From positions 80,651 through 122,718 of the forward strand of contig NZ_BMNT01000005.1 in the NCBI RefSeq assembly GCF_014646695.1: 42,068 nt of DNA, written 5' to 3'. Under the pieces are notes generated by a model. The model was given only the letters and a program-made list of their open reading frames with translations, did not search any database and was not told the DNA's origin. Positions 26,089-34,969 of this stretch are shown here, one piece after another (the stretch's first letter is position 1; each line of letters begins with the position of its first letter). The position numbers and the translations under genes are program-made. This DNA comes from Sphaerisporangium melleum. GTDB lineage: Bacteria; Actinomycetota; Actinomycetes; Streptosporangiales; Streptosporangiaceae.

Positions 26089-27575
26089 AGGGACGGAGCC
26101 TCCTTCAGCAGCGGGCCGCCCCAGCGGTCCTCAAGGGCCTTCTCGACGGCGGCGCCCACCCGGTAGCAGCGGTCGTCGCCGAGCACGGGCGCCATGATCT
26201 GCAGGCCGACCGGCAGGCCGTCCTCGTCGGCCAGCCCGCACGGCACGGAGATGGCGGCGTTGCCCGACAGGTTGGCCGGGATCGTGCACAGGTCGGCGAG
26301 GTACATCGCCATCGGGTCGTCGGCGCGCTCGCCGATCGGGAACGCGGTGGTGGGCGTGGTCGGCGAGACCAGGACGTCCACCTGGTGGAAGGCCGCCTCG
26401 AAGTCGCGGGCGATGAGCGTGCGGACCTTCTGCGCCGACCCGTAGTAGGCGTCGTAGTACCCGCTGGACAGGGCGTAGGTGCCGAGCATGATGCGCCGCT
26501 TCACCTCGGGGCCGAACCCGGCGGCCCGGGTGAGCGCCATGACCTCCTCGGCGCTGCGGGTGCCGTCGTCGCCGACGCGCAGGCCGTAGCGCATGCCGTC
26601 GAACCTCGCGAGGTTGGACGAGCACTCGGAGGGGGCGATCAGGTAGTAGGCCGGCAGGGCGTAGCCGAAGCTCGGGCAGGAGACCTCGACGACCTTGGCG
26701 CCCAGCGACTCCAGCAGGTCGACCGCCTCACGGAAGCGGGCGAGCACGCCGGGCTGGTAACCCTCGCCGCCGAACTCCTTGACCACGCCGACGCGCAGGC
26801 CGGCGACGTCGGCGCGGCGGGCGGCCTCGACCACCGGCGGCACCGGCTCGTGGATGGAGGTGGAGTCCATGCTGTCGTGGCCGGAGAACGCCTCGTGCAG
26901 CAGCGCTGCGTCGAGCACGTTGCGCGCGAACGGGCCGGGCGTGTCCAGCGAGGACGCGAAGGCGATCAGGCCGTACCGCGAGGAGCCGCCGTAGGTGGGC
27001 TTCATGCCGACGATGCCGGTAACGGCCGCGGGCTGGCGGATCGAGCCGCCGGTGTCGGTACCGGTGGACAGCGGCGCCTGGTAGGCGGCGACGGCGGCGC
27101 TGGACCCGCCCGAGGACCCGCCGGGGATGCGGGAGAGGTCCCAGGGGTTGCGCGTCGGGCCGTAGGCGGAGTTCTCGGTGGAGGAGCCCATGGCGAACTC
27201 GTCCAGGTTGGTCTTGCCGAGAATGACCAGGCCGGCCTCGCGCAGCCGCGCGGTGACGGTCGCGTCGTACGGCGGGCGGTAGCCCTCGAGGATCTTGGAC
27301 CCGGCCGTGGTCGGCATGTCCTTGGTGGTGAAGACGTCCTTGTGCGCGATCGGCACGCCCGCGAGCGGCCCGAGGGGCTCACCGGCGGCGCGGCGCTCGT
27401 CCACGGCGCGGGCCTGCGCGAGCGCCGAATCGGCCGCGACGTGCAGGAACGCGTTGATCTGCGGGTCGACCTCGGCGATGCGGTCGAGGTGGGCCTGCGC
27501 GACCTCGACGGCGGAGACCTCGCCGGAGGCGATCAGGGCGCCGAGCTCGGCGGCGGTCTTGCGGATCAGGCTCAT
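26085..27575 (-). CDS. gatA: Asp/Glu-tRNA(Asn/Gln) amidotransferase subunit A
   Basis: 496 residues. An amidase-signature enzyme that frees ammonia from glutamine. The Ser-cis-Ser-Lys triad is intact and falls at the same numbers as in S. aureus GatA: K79 (PIAHKD), S154 (PGGSSGGSS) and S178 ([11 protein letters not shown]). It overlaps gatC by 4 nt at its start (ATGA) and gatB by 4 nt at its end, giving translational coupling of the three subunits. Order C-A-B. Confidence 0.97.
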   Translation of the reverse strand: MSLIRKTAAELGALIASGEVSAVEVAQAHLDRIAEVDPQINAFLHVAADSALAQARAVDERRAAGEPLGPLAGVPIAHKDVFTTKDMPTTAGSKILEGYRPPYDATVTARLREAGLVILGKTNLDEFAMGSSTENSAYGPTRNPWDLSRIPGGSSGGSSAAVAAYQAPLSTGTDTGGSIRQPAAVTGIVGMKPTYGGSSRYGLIAFASSLDTPGPFARNVLDAALLHEAFSGHDSMDSTSIHEPVPPVVEAARRADVAGLRVGVVKEFGGEGYQPGVLARFREAVDLLESLGAKVVEVSCPSFGYALPAYYLIAPSECSSNLARFDGMRYGLRVGDDGTRSAEEVMALTRAAGFGPEVKRRIMLGTYALSSGYYDAYYGSAQKVRTLIARDFEAAFHQVDVLVSPTTPTTAFPIGERADDPMAMYLADLCTIPANLSGNAAISVPCGLADEDGLPVGLQIMAPVLGDDRCYRVGAAVEKALEDRWGGPLLKEAPSL

Positions 27576-27871
27576 GCCTCCTCCCCCAGGATGCGCGGGA
27601 CGCGGAAGCGGTCGTCCTCCACCGCCGGGGCGGCCGCCAGGGCCTCCTGCGGGGTCAGACTCGGGCGCACCTCGTCGGGACGGTAGACGTTGGTGAGCGG
27701 CAGCGCGTGCGACGACGGCGGGATGTCGTCGGTGGCGACCTCGGAGACCCGCGCCACCGCGCCGATGATGTCATCGAGCTGCGTGGCGTAGTGGTCGAGC
27801 TCGTCCTCGGAGAGCGCCAGCCGGGACAGCCGGGCGAGGTGAGCGACCTCGTCGCGGGTTATGGCGGACAT
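27572..27871 (-). CDS. gatC: Asp/Glu-tRNA(Asn/Gln) amidotransferase subunit C
   Basis: 99 residues, the normal length. N-terminal helix [22 protein letters not shown], then [22 protein letters not shown] and the conserved [21 protein letters not shown] stretch. It is a small belt-like subunit that stabilises GatA-GatB. First gene of the operon; a candidate -10 TAGGAT (minus strand, 27913-27918) lies about 42 nt upstream. Confidence 0.96.
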   Translation of the reverse strand: MSAITRDEVAHLARLSRLALSEDELDHYATQLDDIIGAVARVSEVATDDIPPSSHALPLTNVYRPDEVRPSLTPQEALAAAPAVEDDRFRVPRILGEEA

Positions 27872-27912
27872 GAGTCGTCAACCCGTTTCATGGATGGCAA
27901 TCGGACAGTGTC

Positions 27913-27918
27913 ATCCTA
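27913..27918 (-). promoter_or_regulatory. Candidate -10 of gatCAB (TAGGAT)
   Basis: TAGGAT on the minus strand matches TANNNT and would start an RNA about 35 nt before gatC. No convincing -35. It lies in the 135-bp gap after the GGDEF-EAL gene. Confidence 0.35.
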
Positions 27919-28006
27919 GGGCGCGGGCCGGAAGGTGGCCGAACCATTAGACGGGGTTCTCCGCCTCGTGACCGTGCGAAGGTCCCGGCCGTCCCGGCGC
28001 CGGACG

Positions 28007-30094
28007 CTACAGGGTCGTGACCTCGTGCGTACCGCGGCACGCGGGGCCGAGGCAGGGGGCGGTGGTCTCGTGGCCGTCGACCCGGGCGCGCAGCCACGTG
28101 GTCATCTCGCCGGCCGGCATGGGCTCGGCGAACCACCAGCCCTGCCCGGCGTCACACCCCATCTCGCGCAGGTACCCGGCCACCTCGTCGGACTCGACGC
28201 CCTCGGCCACCGAGCGCAGCCCGAGGGAGCGCACCAGGTCGACGATCGAGCGGACGATGCGCTCGTCGTCGGCCGTCTTGCCGAGCCGCTGGACGAACGA
28301 GCCGTCGATCTTCACCTCGCACACCGGCAGCCGCTGCAGGCGCACCAGCGAGGAGTACCCCGTGCCGAAGTCGTCCAGGGCCAGCGGGACGCCGAGCTCG
28401 ACCAGCGCGTGGACGGAGTCGGCGGTGTAGGCCTGGTCGGTCATCAGGATGCGCTCGGTGACCTCCAGCCTGATCGCAACCGGCGGCAGGTCGAGCCGGG
28501 CCAGGCCCGCCTCCAGCAGCTCGGGCAGCGTCGGGTCGAGCAGGTCGCGCGCCGACACGTTGACCGCGACCGGCACCCGCAGGCCCGAGTGCCACCACGC
28601 GGCCACCTGCTCCAGCGCGGCGTCGATGACGTACTGGGTGATCTGCCGCATGAGGTACGACTGCTCGGCGAGCGGGATGAAGTCGTCCGGCGGCACCGGG
28701 CCGCGTTCGCGGTGCCACCACCGCAGCAGCGCCTCCACCCCCTCCACCCGGCCCGAGGACAGGTTCACCTTGGGCTGGTAGTGCAGTTGCAGCTCGCCGT
28801 CGCCGACCGCCCGGCGCAGGTCGCCGAGAAGGTTCAGCCGCTCGGGCGAGTTGCGGTCCTTTTCGGCCAGGTAGACCTCGACGCCGCTGCGGCCCTCCTT
28901 GGCGAAGTACATCGCCACGTCCGAGCGCTGGAGCAGCAGCTCGAAGTCGGGCGCGTGGTCGGGGTAGAGGGCGATGCCGACCGAGGCGTCCAGGTCGAAG
29001 GTCATGCCCTCCAGCCGCACCGGCTCGGTGAGCGCCGCCCGCAGCCGGGCGGCGACCTCACGGGCGGCGGTGGAGTCGCGGACGGTCGGCAGCAGGACGG
29101 CGAACTCGTCCCCGCCGAGCCGGGCCACGACGTCCCCCGGGCGCACGCTGTGGGTGAGGCGGTGCGCGACGATCTGCAGGAGGCGGTCGCCCACCGGATG
29201 CCCGAGGGTGTCGTTGACCTCCTTGAACCGGTCGAGGTCGAGCAGCAGCAGGCCGACGCGGGCGTCGTCGCGCGCCTCGGCCATGGCCTCCTCGGTGCGC
29301 AGGATCAGCAGCTTGCGGTTGGGCAGGGAGGTCAGGCCGTCGTGCATGGCCTGGTGGTCGCGGCGCACCGACAGTGAGGCGGTGAAGTACATGGCGGCGA
29401 GCGGCGCGACGAAGAGCGGGACCAGCGCGGGCGAGCGGTTCATGACGACGACCACCAGCGGGGCCAGGCCCAGCAGCGCGCCGTAGACCAGGCTCTGGTG
29501 CCCGATGGTCGTGCGGATCACCCGCCACAGGGGCCTGCGCTCGTGCAGGGCGACCGCCGAGCACACCAGCACGCCTCTGACCACGAAGTACGCGAGCGCC
29601 GCCGCCGCGACCGCGGCGATGTCGGTGCCCTCGGGCACCCAGGGCGTGGCGGGGTGGGGCCGGTGCCCGAAGGCGGCGAGCACGGCCGCGGCCGAGGTGG
29701 AGGCCAGCGTCATCTGGGAGATGTTGAACAGCATCCGGTGCCAGGCCCTGCGGTGGGCCAGGCCGCTGACGATGAGCGCGGTCGTGTGGATCAGTACGGC
29801 GACGGCCAGCCCCTGGTAGAGCAGGACGGCGAAGGTGAACAGCGTCGAGGTGGCCGTGCCGCCGGCCAGGCGCGAGCTGGAGACCACGATGGGCCGGAGC
29901 TCTCCGAGCACGACCAGCACGACGAGCATCCAGAACAGCGGGGTGCGCGCCAGGCCGGCGATCACGCCCGCGCCGAGGCCGATCTCCGCGATGAGCAGGG
30001 CGGCGCAGCCCGTGGCGACGACCCCGGTCAGGTAGATCCACAGCGGGGAGAAGGGTCGCGGCGGGGTGTCCCGCGTGTCGGATGGATCCGTCAT
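28007..30094 (-). CDS. Membrane GGDEF-EAL protein (RmdB-like)
   Basis: 695 residues from ATG 30094 (MTDPSDTRDTPPRPFSPLWIYLTG). Residues ~20-255 form six to eight TM helices. There is no PAS domain. GGDEF: DGLTSLPNRKLL...RPGDVVARLGGDEFAVLLP, with an intact R-x-x-D inhibitory site. EAL: YQPKVNLSSGRVEGVEALLRWW, VNVSARD, LEVTERI, LDDFGTGYSS, VKIDGSF, AEGVES, CDAGQGW, so all catalytic positions are present. It probably tunes c-di-GMP and so BldD-controlled development. Position between ligA and gatC and domain order match what I remember of Streptomyces RmdB (SCO5495), a phosphodiesterase. The symbol is not given because orthology is unproven. Confidence 0.9.
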   Translation of the reverse strand: MTDPSDTRDTPPRPFSPLWIYLTGVVATGCAALLIAEIGLGAGVIAGLARTPLFWMLVVLVVLGELRPIVVSSSRLAGGTATSTLFTFAVLLYQGLAVAVLIHTTALIVSGLAHRRAWHRMLFNISQMTLASTSAAAVLAAFGHRPHPATPWVPEGTDIAAVAAAALAYFVVRGVLVCSAVALHERRPLWRVIRTTIGHQSLVYGALLGLAPLVVVVMNRSPALVPLFVAPLAAMYFTASLSVRRDHQAMHDGLTSLPNRKLLILRTEEAMAEARDDARVGLLLLDLDRFKEVNDTLGHPVGDRLLQIVAHRLTHSVRPGDVVARLGGDEFAVLLPTVRDSTAAREVAARLRAALTEPVRLEGMTFDLDASVGIALYPDHAPDFELLLQRSDVAMYFAKEGRSGVEVYLAEKDRNSPERLNLLGDLRRAVGDGELQLHYQPKVNLSSGRVEGVEALLRWWHRERGPVPPDDFIPLAEQSYLMRQITQYVIDAALEQVAAWWHSGLRVPVAVNVSARDLLDPTLPELLEAGLARLDLPPVAIRLEVTERILMTDQAYTADSVHALVELGVPLALDDFGTGYSSLVRLQRLPVCEVKIDGSFVQRLGKTADDERIVRSIVDLVRSLGLRSVAEGVESDEVAGYLREMGCDAGQGWWFAEPMPAGEMTTWLRARVDGHETTAPCLGPACRGTHEVTTL

Positions 30095-30505
30095 TAGCAA
30101 GTAAACCCCCAAGAGGTCACTATGGGAGGGTACGACCTCTAGGCCACTTCGCGAAACCGGTTGGGCACGTTCCGTCACGGGTTATTTCCGGCATACGGCG
30201 GTTCTGCTTCGTGCTGACCATCGATCACGGATGACTGAAATTTCATAGAACAAGGTTCCAGCGGCATTCGTCCAGGTCTGTTGCCCTGCCGCGCGCGGGT
30301 CCGCGTTCCCCGCGAGCACCGGTCGCCCGCCTCCGGTCCCCGCCGACCGGCCCCGCCCCCGCCGCCGAAGATTTTCGCGGCATGTCACGCTCTGACACGA
30401 GCCCGGCCGGTCATGGCGGCGAGGACCACACGGGGCGACGGTGAAAACCACATGCCCCGGGACAACGGCGAGGCCCGCCACCGGGTCACGGTGACGGGCC
30501 GGAGC
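30095..30505. other. Intergenic region between the S53-like peptidase and the GGDEF-EAL gene
   Basis: No supported gene: the open frames here have no family resemblance. It contains a 10-bp palindrome TGAAATTTCA at 30236-30245 in a locally AT-rich stretch and must hold the promoter of the GGDEF-EAL gene. Confidence 0.4.
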
Positions 30506-30536
30506 GGGCCGGCGGCCGTGATGGCGCCGCCGGCCC
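30506..30536 (-). terminator. Terminator of the S53-like peptidase gene
   Basis: A perfect 11-bp stem GGGCCGGCGGC / GCCGCCGGCCC, 9-nt loop, 6 bp after the peptidase stop. No T-run. Confidence 0.7.
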
Positions 30537-30542
30537 TTGTGA

Positions 30543-33500
30543 TCAGTAGTGGAACCGCTGGATGCCGTCACCCCACGGGTTCACCACGTACCCCGTCCTG
30601 GTCTTCGGGTCCAGGTACAGCCCCTGCCGGCTGGTCGCGTCGACGTTCGAGACGCCGATCGTCGAGTTCACCAGGTTCACCACCGGATGCCGGGCCAGCA
30701 CCTTCCCGGTGTCCGGCTCGATGACGGTGATCTCGCTCATGGCGTTGTTGTCGTCCGTCGTGCCCGCCTCGTACAGGTGGGCGACCAGCGCCAGGTGGTT
30801 GACGTCGTCCAGCGCCGCCCACGCCGGGCCGCGGGTGCCGAGGTCGGCGGGCGCGTCGCCGGTGAGGGTGCCCTGGTCGGCGACGGTCCAGGTGCTCGTC
30901 GGGAACTGCCCGGCGAAGGGCGTGCTCGGGCCCGCGAGCATGTACAGCCTGCCGCCCTTGCCGTCGGGGGAGAACCCGGCGGCGCAGCGGGGAGCGTCGG
31001 CGACCGGCGAGACCGAACGCGCGGAAAGGTCCACCCGGACCGTCCAGAACGGCACCCGCGTGCTCAGGCACGGCCCCTGGGTGCCACCGGTGACGGCGAA
31101 GACCGCGCCGGTGGCCGCGTCGATCGACACGCTGCGGAAGGTCCGCCCGATGTTGTCCGGATTCAGCGGGATGGGCGTGCCGACCTTCCCGGTCGCCATG
31201 TCCACCGGCCACAGCTCGGCCAGGCCGGAGCGGGCGTCGAAGGTCGTCACGGCCGCCCGGTGACGCACCGGGTCCACCGCGCCGCCCTCCAGGAGGGTCG
31301 CCTCGCCGTGGGTGTCGTCCTGCAGCGGGGTGAGCAGGATGCGCTTGCCCGTCGCGGTGTCGCGCAGGTCGAGCTGCGGCGCCGCCGCGACGTCGAACGG
31401 CCTGCGGGCGATCAGCGTGTGGCCGGTGCCCGGGTCGGACCCGATGATCGACTGCGTCTGGGAGCCGCCGGAGTCGCTCAGCAGCGGGGTGCCGACCTTG
31501 CCGGTGGCCAGCGAGTACGGCGTCGTGGCCGAGGTCCTGACGTAGGTCCGGCCCTCGTCGTCCGCGGCGAACTCATCGGTGGCGATGAGCGCCTTCTGCC
31601 CGGTGACCTCGAAGTTCTCCACCCCGCCCGGCACCGTCTCACCGTCGCGGTACTCCACGAAGGAGGTCGGGGACGCCTGGCCGATCGGCTTGCCGCCGCG
31701 GGTGGGCAGCACGCGCACCGGGTACTGCGTGCTGGTGGTCAGCCGCAGCGCCGCGAGGTCGAGGGTCGTGCTGCCCTTGGCCTTGGGCAGTGCGCGCACC
31801 AGGGTGGAGGCGTGGTCGACACCGTTGTCGTCCGGGCCACTGCCGTTCTGGTTGGTGGTGGTGTTCAGCGCCCCGTACAGCGTCGGGGCCGGGGCGAGGA
31901 ACTCCACCAGCGCGCCGTCGGCGCCGTGCACATCGGTGACGTCCCACGAGAGCGTGAGCTTGGGCGCGGCCAGCGTGACCAGCGCCGAGTAGCCCTTCTG
32001 GTGGTCGGCTCCGCTCAGCACCGGCGCCTGCGGACGCCGGTCGGCGCCCTCGCCCACGCGCACGGCCCGGAAGTCGCCCCAGATCGCGCCGTTCACCACC
32101 AGCCCGACGCCGTAGATCCCGGCGCCACCGGCGGCGAAGGCCGCGGCGGGGATGGTCGCGGTGCCCTGGCCGGCCGTTACCGGGGCGCTCCAGTGGATGC
32201 GGAACTTGTCGGTGGTGGACAGCGGCGTCCAGTGGCCGACGGAGGACAGGACGATCCTGGCATCGGACAGGTCGCGAGTGCGCGACAGGTCGTACTGGAC
32301 GGTGAGGGGCTTGCCCAGCGGGATCGACCCGGGGACGACCGGCGCGGGCGCGCCCGTGTAGGTGCCGTCGGTGGCCGAGAAGGTGAGCCGCTGGGAGAGC
32401 GCGGCGACGGTCCTGCCGTGGCGCAGCGCCTCGAACACCACTGGCACGCTGCGCGGAGACTCCGAGGCCACCGGCAGGCCCGCCGCGGCGAGGATCTCCG
32501 CCGGCAGGACGCGCAGGCTCGGCCCGGCGGACGGGATCAGCCCGCGGTCACCGACGCGCAGCCGGAAGGTCAGATCGTCGCCACGGCCGGTCATGTCCAG
32601 GCCGAAGGTGACCGGCGAGGAGACGTTCTGGCCCGAGGGGGTGCCCCAGAAGTCGGCCGGCCCGGTCAGGTCGATGCCGTCCGGGTCGGTGGCCTCGATG
32701 AACGACGAGGTGACGTCCACGCCGAGGAGCTGCCGGTGGGCGATCGAGAGCCGCAGCGCCGAGGTCGGGATGCGGTACTTGTCGGCCAGCACCTTCTCCA
32801 CGGCGGCGGTGACGTCCAGCTGTGCGCCCATGTGCAGCTCACGGTCGGCCTGCGGCGTCCGGGCGATCGGGCGGCCGGTCGAGACCAGCAGGTCACGGAC
32901 CGCACGCGGGCTCAGCTTCTGCCCGGTGGCCTTGGCCGCCGACAGCACGTTCGCCGCGGCGGCGGCGATCATCGGCGCGGACGCCGAGGTGCCGCCGTTG
33001 AGCACGATCTGCGGGCCGAGCGGGGAGTGCGCCAGCGTCGGCAGGTTGTCACCGGGGGCCGCGAGGTCCACCCGGCTGCCGAAGCCGGACGAATAGCTCG
33101 CCGCGCCGTTGTACCGGGTGGTCGGGTAGGTCGCGGTGCGAACGTCGGCCGAGCTCAGCGTGTCGTCCAGCGTCGTGGCGCCCGCCGAGATCACCCCGGT
33201 GTCGCGCACCCGCGTCGGGACGGTGGTCGCGCCCACGTCGTTGATGTCGGTCTCCGAGGCGGCGTCGCGGGTCACCTCGGTCGGCGTGCTGCCGCCGTCC
33301 GGGCCGACCGAGACCGGCAGGGCGAGGCGGGTGCCGTCGTTGGAGGAGACCACCACGACGATGCCGGAGTCCACGATCTCGCGCAGCGTCTTGCGGATCT
33401 GCGGATCGTCCTCCAGCCAGCGGGAGGGGAAGCCGATCGAGCCGTCGGTGCCGAATCCCAGGCTCGCGGTGATCACCGTGGGCCGGGGCTTCTGCGCGGC

Positions 33501-34514
33501 CGCGGCGCGCAAGGCGGCGTCGATGCCCCTGGACGACGGCTCCTGCGGGATGACCAGGCGGTAGCTCGCGCCGGGCGCGATGCCGAGCAGGTCGGTCGGC
33601 CCGCTGCCCGTCGCCTCGGGGCGCTGCCGGTCGTGCGGCAGCGGCGCCATCATCGAGAAGTCCATCAGGACCTCGCCGAGGTAGGGGTCCTGCCCCTCGA
33701 TCGCGCCCATCGGGTCCAGGCGTGCGTCGTTGTCGGCGGTGTAGGTCGGGATCAGCGGCATCGACGGGTAGTCGAGGTAGCGCTGCCCGCCCTTGATCAC
33801 GGTCGTCGGCCCGTACTCCCGCACGTACGGGTCACCGGCGTCGGCCATCGACTGGTCGGTGAGGTCGCCCAGCGACACGTTGGTGATGATCTGCCCGTTG
33901 CCGGGCAGCGTGTTCAGGTACGTCGAGAAGTGCTGGAAGGCGCCGATCGCGTTGACGCCGCCGGCGTTGAGGTACGACAGGAACGAGGTCGTGAGGCCTT
34001 CGTTCGCGGGCACCGCGCTCTTGGCCTGCGTCGCCTGCGGGCTCGCCTGTGGCGTGGCCGTCCTGGCCGCGGCCCGGTCGGCCGCCCGGTCCACGGCCGA
34101 CAGCGCCTTGGCCGGGATGGGCACCGCACCGTAGTTCATGGTGCGCGGGCGCACCGCCGAGGTGGCCTGGCCGGTCGGGCCGCCGACTGAGTACGGGGTC
34201 AGGCGGGCGGCCTCCGCCCGGCGCCGCAGCACGTCGGCGGTCGGGGTCAGTGGCACACCGAGGCGGGTGCGGCCGGGGTTCTGCGGGACCGGGAAGGCGC
34301 GGGTACGCCCCGCCTTGTCGGTCAGCGTGCCGGTGCCGTCGCCGGACCAGCGCACCACCGAGCCGTCGGCCAGCGTGACCGAGTGCTCGCCCGCGGCGTC
34401 CGCCGCGGGGGTCTGCTCGGCCTGCGCGGCCGGGGTGCCGGTCGCCAGCAGAGTGGTGGCCAGCAGCGCCGCGGCCGCGGTCGCGGCCGAGGCGCGTCTG
34501 AAACCTGCGGACAT
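30543..34514 (-). CDS. Large secreted serine peptidase, sedolisin-like (S53/S8 clan)
   Basis: 1323 residues from ATG 34514 (AAGGG ~10 nt upstream); the 142 extra codons upstream are non-coding. Signal peptide 1-~33 (MSAGFRRASAATAAAALLATTLL...AQAEQ). A propeptide-like part extends to ~180. The catalytic domain covers ~190-550, with GGTSASAPM (S510). Acidic partners in an E-x-x-x-D pattern (E281, D285 in GEVLMDFSMM) and an oxyanion Asp in SSNDG (D393) match the Ser-Glu-Asp set and spacing of S53 sedolisins better than the Asp-His-Ser of subtilisins; the only nearby His is H294, too close to D285 for S8. Beta-rich domains follow, then a C-terminal region with repeated ATGKVGTP / DTGK units resembling a beta-propeller. 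Extracellular protein degradation is likely. Monocistronic. Confidence 0.83.
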   Translation of the reverse strand: MSAGFRRASAATAAAALLATTLLATGTPAAQAEQTPAADAAGEHSVTLADGSVVRWSGDGTGTLTDKAGRTRAFPVPQNPGRTRLGVPLTPTADVLRRRAEAARLTPYSVGGPTGQATSAVRPRTMNYGAVPIPAKALSAVDRAADRAAARTATPQASPQATQAKSAVPANEGLTTSFLSYLNAGGVNAIGAFQHFSTYLNTLPGNGQIITNVSLGDLTDQSMADAGDPYVREYGPTTVIKGGQRYLDYPSMPLIPTYTADNDARLDPMGAIEGQDPYLGEVLMDFSMMAPLPHDRQRPEATGSGPTDLLGIAPGASYRLVIPQEPSSRGIDAALRAAAAQKPRPTVITASLGFGTDGSIGFPSRWLEDDPQIRKTLREIVDSGIVVVVSSNDGTRLALPVSVGPDGGSTPTEVTRDAASETDINDVGATTVPTRVRDTGVISAGATTLDDTLSSADVRTATYPTTRYNGAASYSSGFGSRVDLAAPGDNLPTLAHSPLGPQIVLNGGTSASAPMIAAAAANVLSAAKATGQKLSPRAVRDLLVSTGRPIARTPQADRELHMGAQLDVTAAVEKVLADKYRIPTSALRLSIAHRQLLGVDVTSSFIEATDPDGIDLTGPADFWGTPSGQNVSSPVTFGLDMTGRGDDLTFRLRVGDRGLIPSAGPSLRVLPAEILAAAGLPVASESPRSVPVVFEALRHGRTVAALSQRLTFSATDGTYTGAPAPVVPGSIPLGKPLTVQYDLSRTRDLSDARIVLSSVGHWTPLSTTDKFRIHWSAPVTAGQGTATIPAAAFAAGGAGIYGVGLVVNGAIWGDFRAVRVGEGADRRPQAPVLSGADHQKGYSALVTLAAPKLTLSWDVTDVHGADGALVEFLAPAPTLYGALNTTTNQNGSGPDDNGVDHASTLVRALPKAKGSTTLDLAALRLTTSTQYPVRVLPTRGGKPIGQASPTSFVEYRDGETVPGGVENFEVTGQKALIATDEFAADDEGRTYVRTSATTPYSLATGKVGTPLLSDSGGSQTQSIIGSDPGTGHTLIARRPFDVAAAPQLDLRDTATGKRILLTPLQDDTHGEATLLEGGAVDPVRHRAAVTTFDARSGLAELWPVDMATGKVGTPIPLNPDNIGRTFRSVSIDAATGAVFAVTGGTQGPCLSTRVPFWTVRVDLSARSVSPVADAPRCAAGFSPDGKGGRLYMLAGPSTPFAGQFPTSTWTVADQGTLTGDAPADLGTRGPAWAALDDVNHLALVAHLYEAGTTDDNNAMSEITVIEPDTGKVLARHPVVNLVNSTIGVSNVDATSRQGLYLDPKTRTGYVVNPWGDGIQRFHY

Positions 34515-34931
34515 TGTCGTCCCTTCAGGGGGTGTTACTAATGGGTAAAATGCCGTTTTTGTACTAATCGGCTGCGCTTCACCCTGGCGTCGGCACGGCA
34601 GAGGGACAAGGGATTCCGGCTGCGGGCTCGCGCAATTACCCACATGAGAAGCGGCCCCTACGAAGGAAATCGCGGCAGGCCCCGAAGACAGGCCCACGCC
34701 TCGATATCGGTCACCCGAACGGACACCCGCGGGCGCCCAAGCGGTGAGGACGCACCACCGCCCACGGGCGAGGCACGGAAGGAACGTCGGCCAGGCGAGG
34801 CGGGTGATCGGCTGGAGGCGGGACGATCCGCCGGTCGAGAGCGGGTGACCCGCCGAGGTGGGGCGATCGACCGGGCGAGTGCGGTGATCGGATGGAGGTG
34901 GGGCGGCCGGCGGGCGCGAAGCGGCGGGTCG
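34515..34931. other. Divergent intergenic region between peptidase and LuxR-type gene
   Basis: No gene is supported. Bases ~34535-34570 are AT-richer and hold the TACTAAT repeats listed separately. Bases ~34780-34920 are strongly purine-skewed and contain several GGTGATCGG(C/A)TGGAGG(C/T)GGG-like imperfect direct repeats (around 34802 and 34884). Their meaning is unknown. Confidence 0.4.
34536..34568. repeat. TACTAAT direct repeats upstream of the S53-like peptidase
   Basis: TACTAAT occurs at 34536-34542 and 34562-34568, 26 bp apart (about 2.5 helical turns), 22-54 bp upstream of the peptidase start. It is a candidate activator or promoter element for the minus-strand gene. Confidence 0.3.
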
Positions 34932-34937
34932 TACGAT
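34932..34937 (+). promoter_or_regulatory. Candidate -10 of the LuxR-type gene (TACGAT)
   Basis: TACGAT fits TANNNT; an RNA starting about 7 nt later would contain the GAGGAG site at 34957-34962. The -35 is unclear. Confidence 0.4.
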
Positions 34938-34969
34938 CAACGCCGTCGCACGCTTCGAGGAGCCAATCG

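Noticed and set aside
24577-27686. Long plus-strand open frames opposite gatB and gatA
   Set aside because: Mirror frames of clearly recognisable GatB and GatA; no start context or family features.
30549-34190. 1213-codon open frame opposite the peptidase
   Set aside because: Arg/Gly/Val/His-rich translation without domains, typical of antisense to GC-rich genes; the minus-strand peptidase has signal peptide and catalytic motifs.
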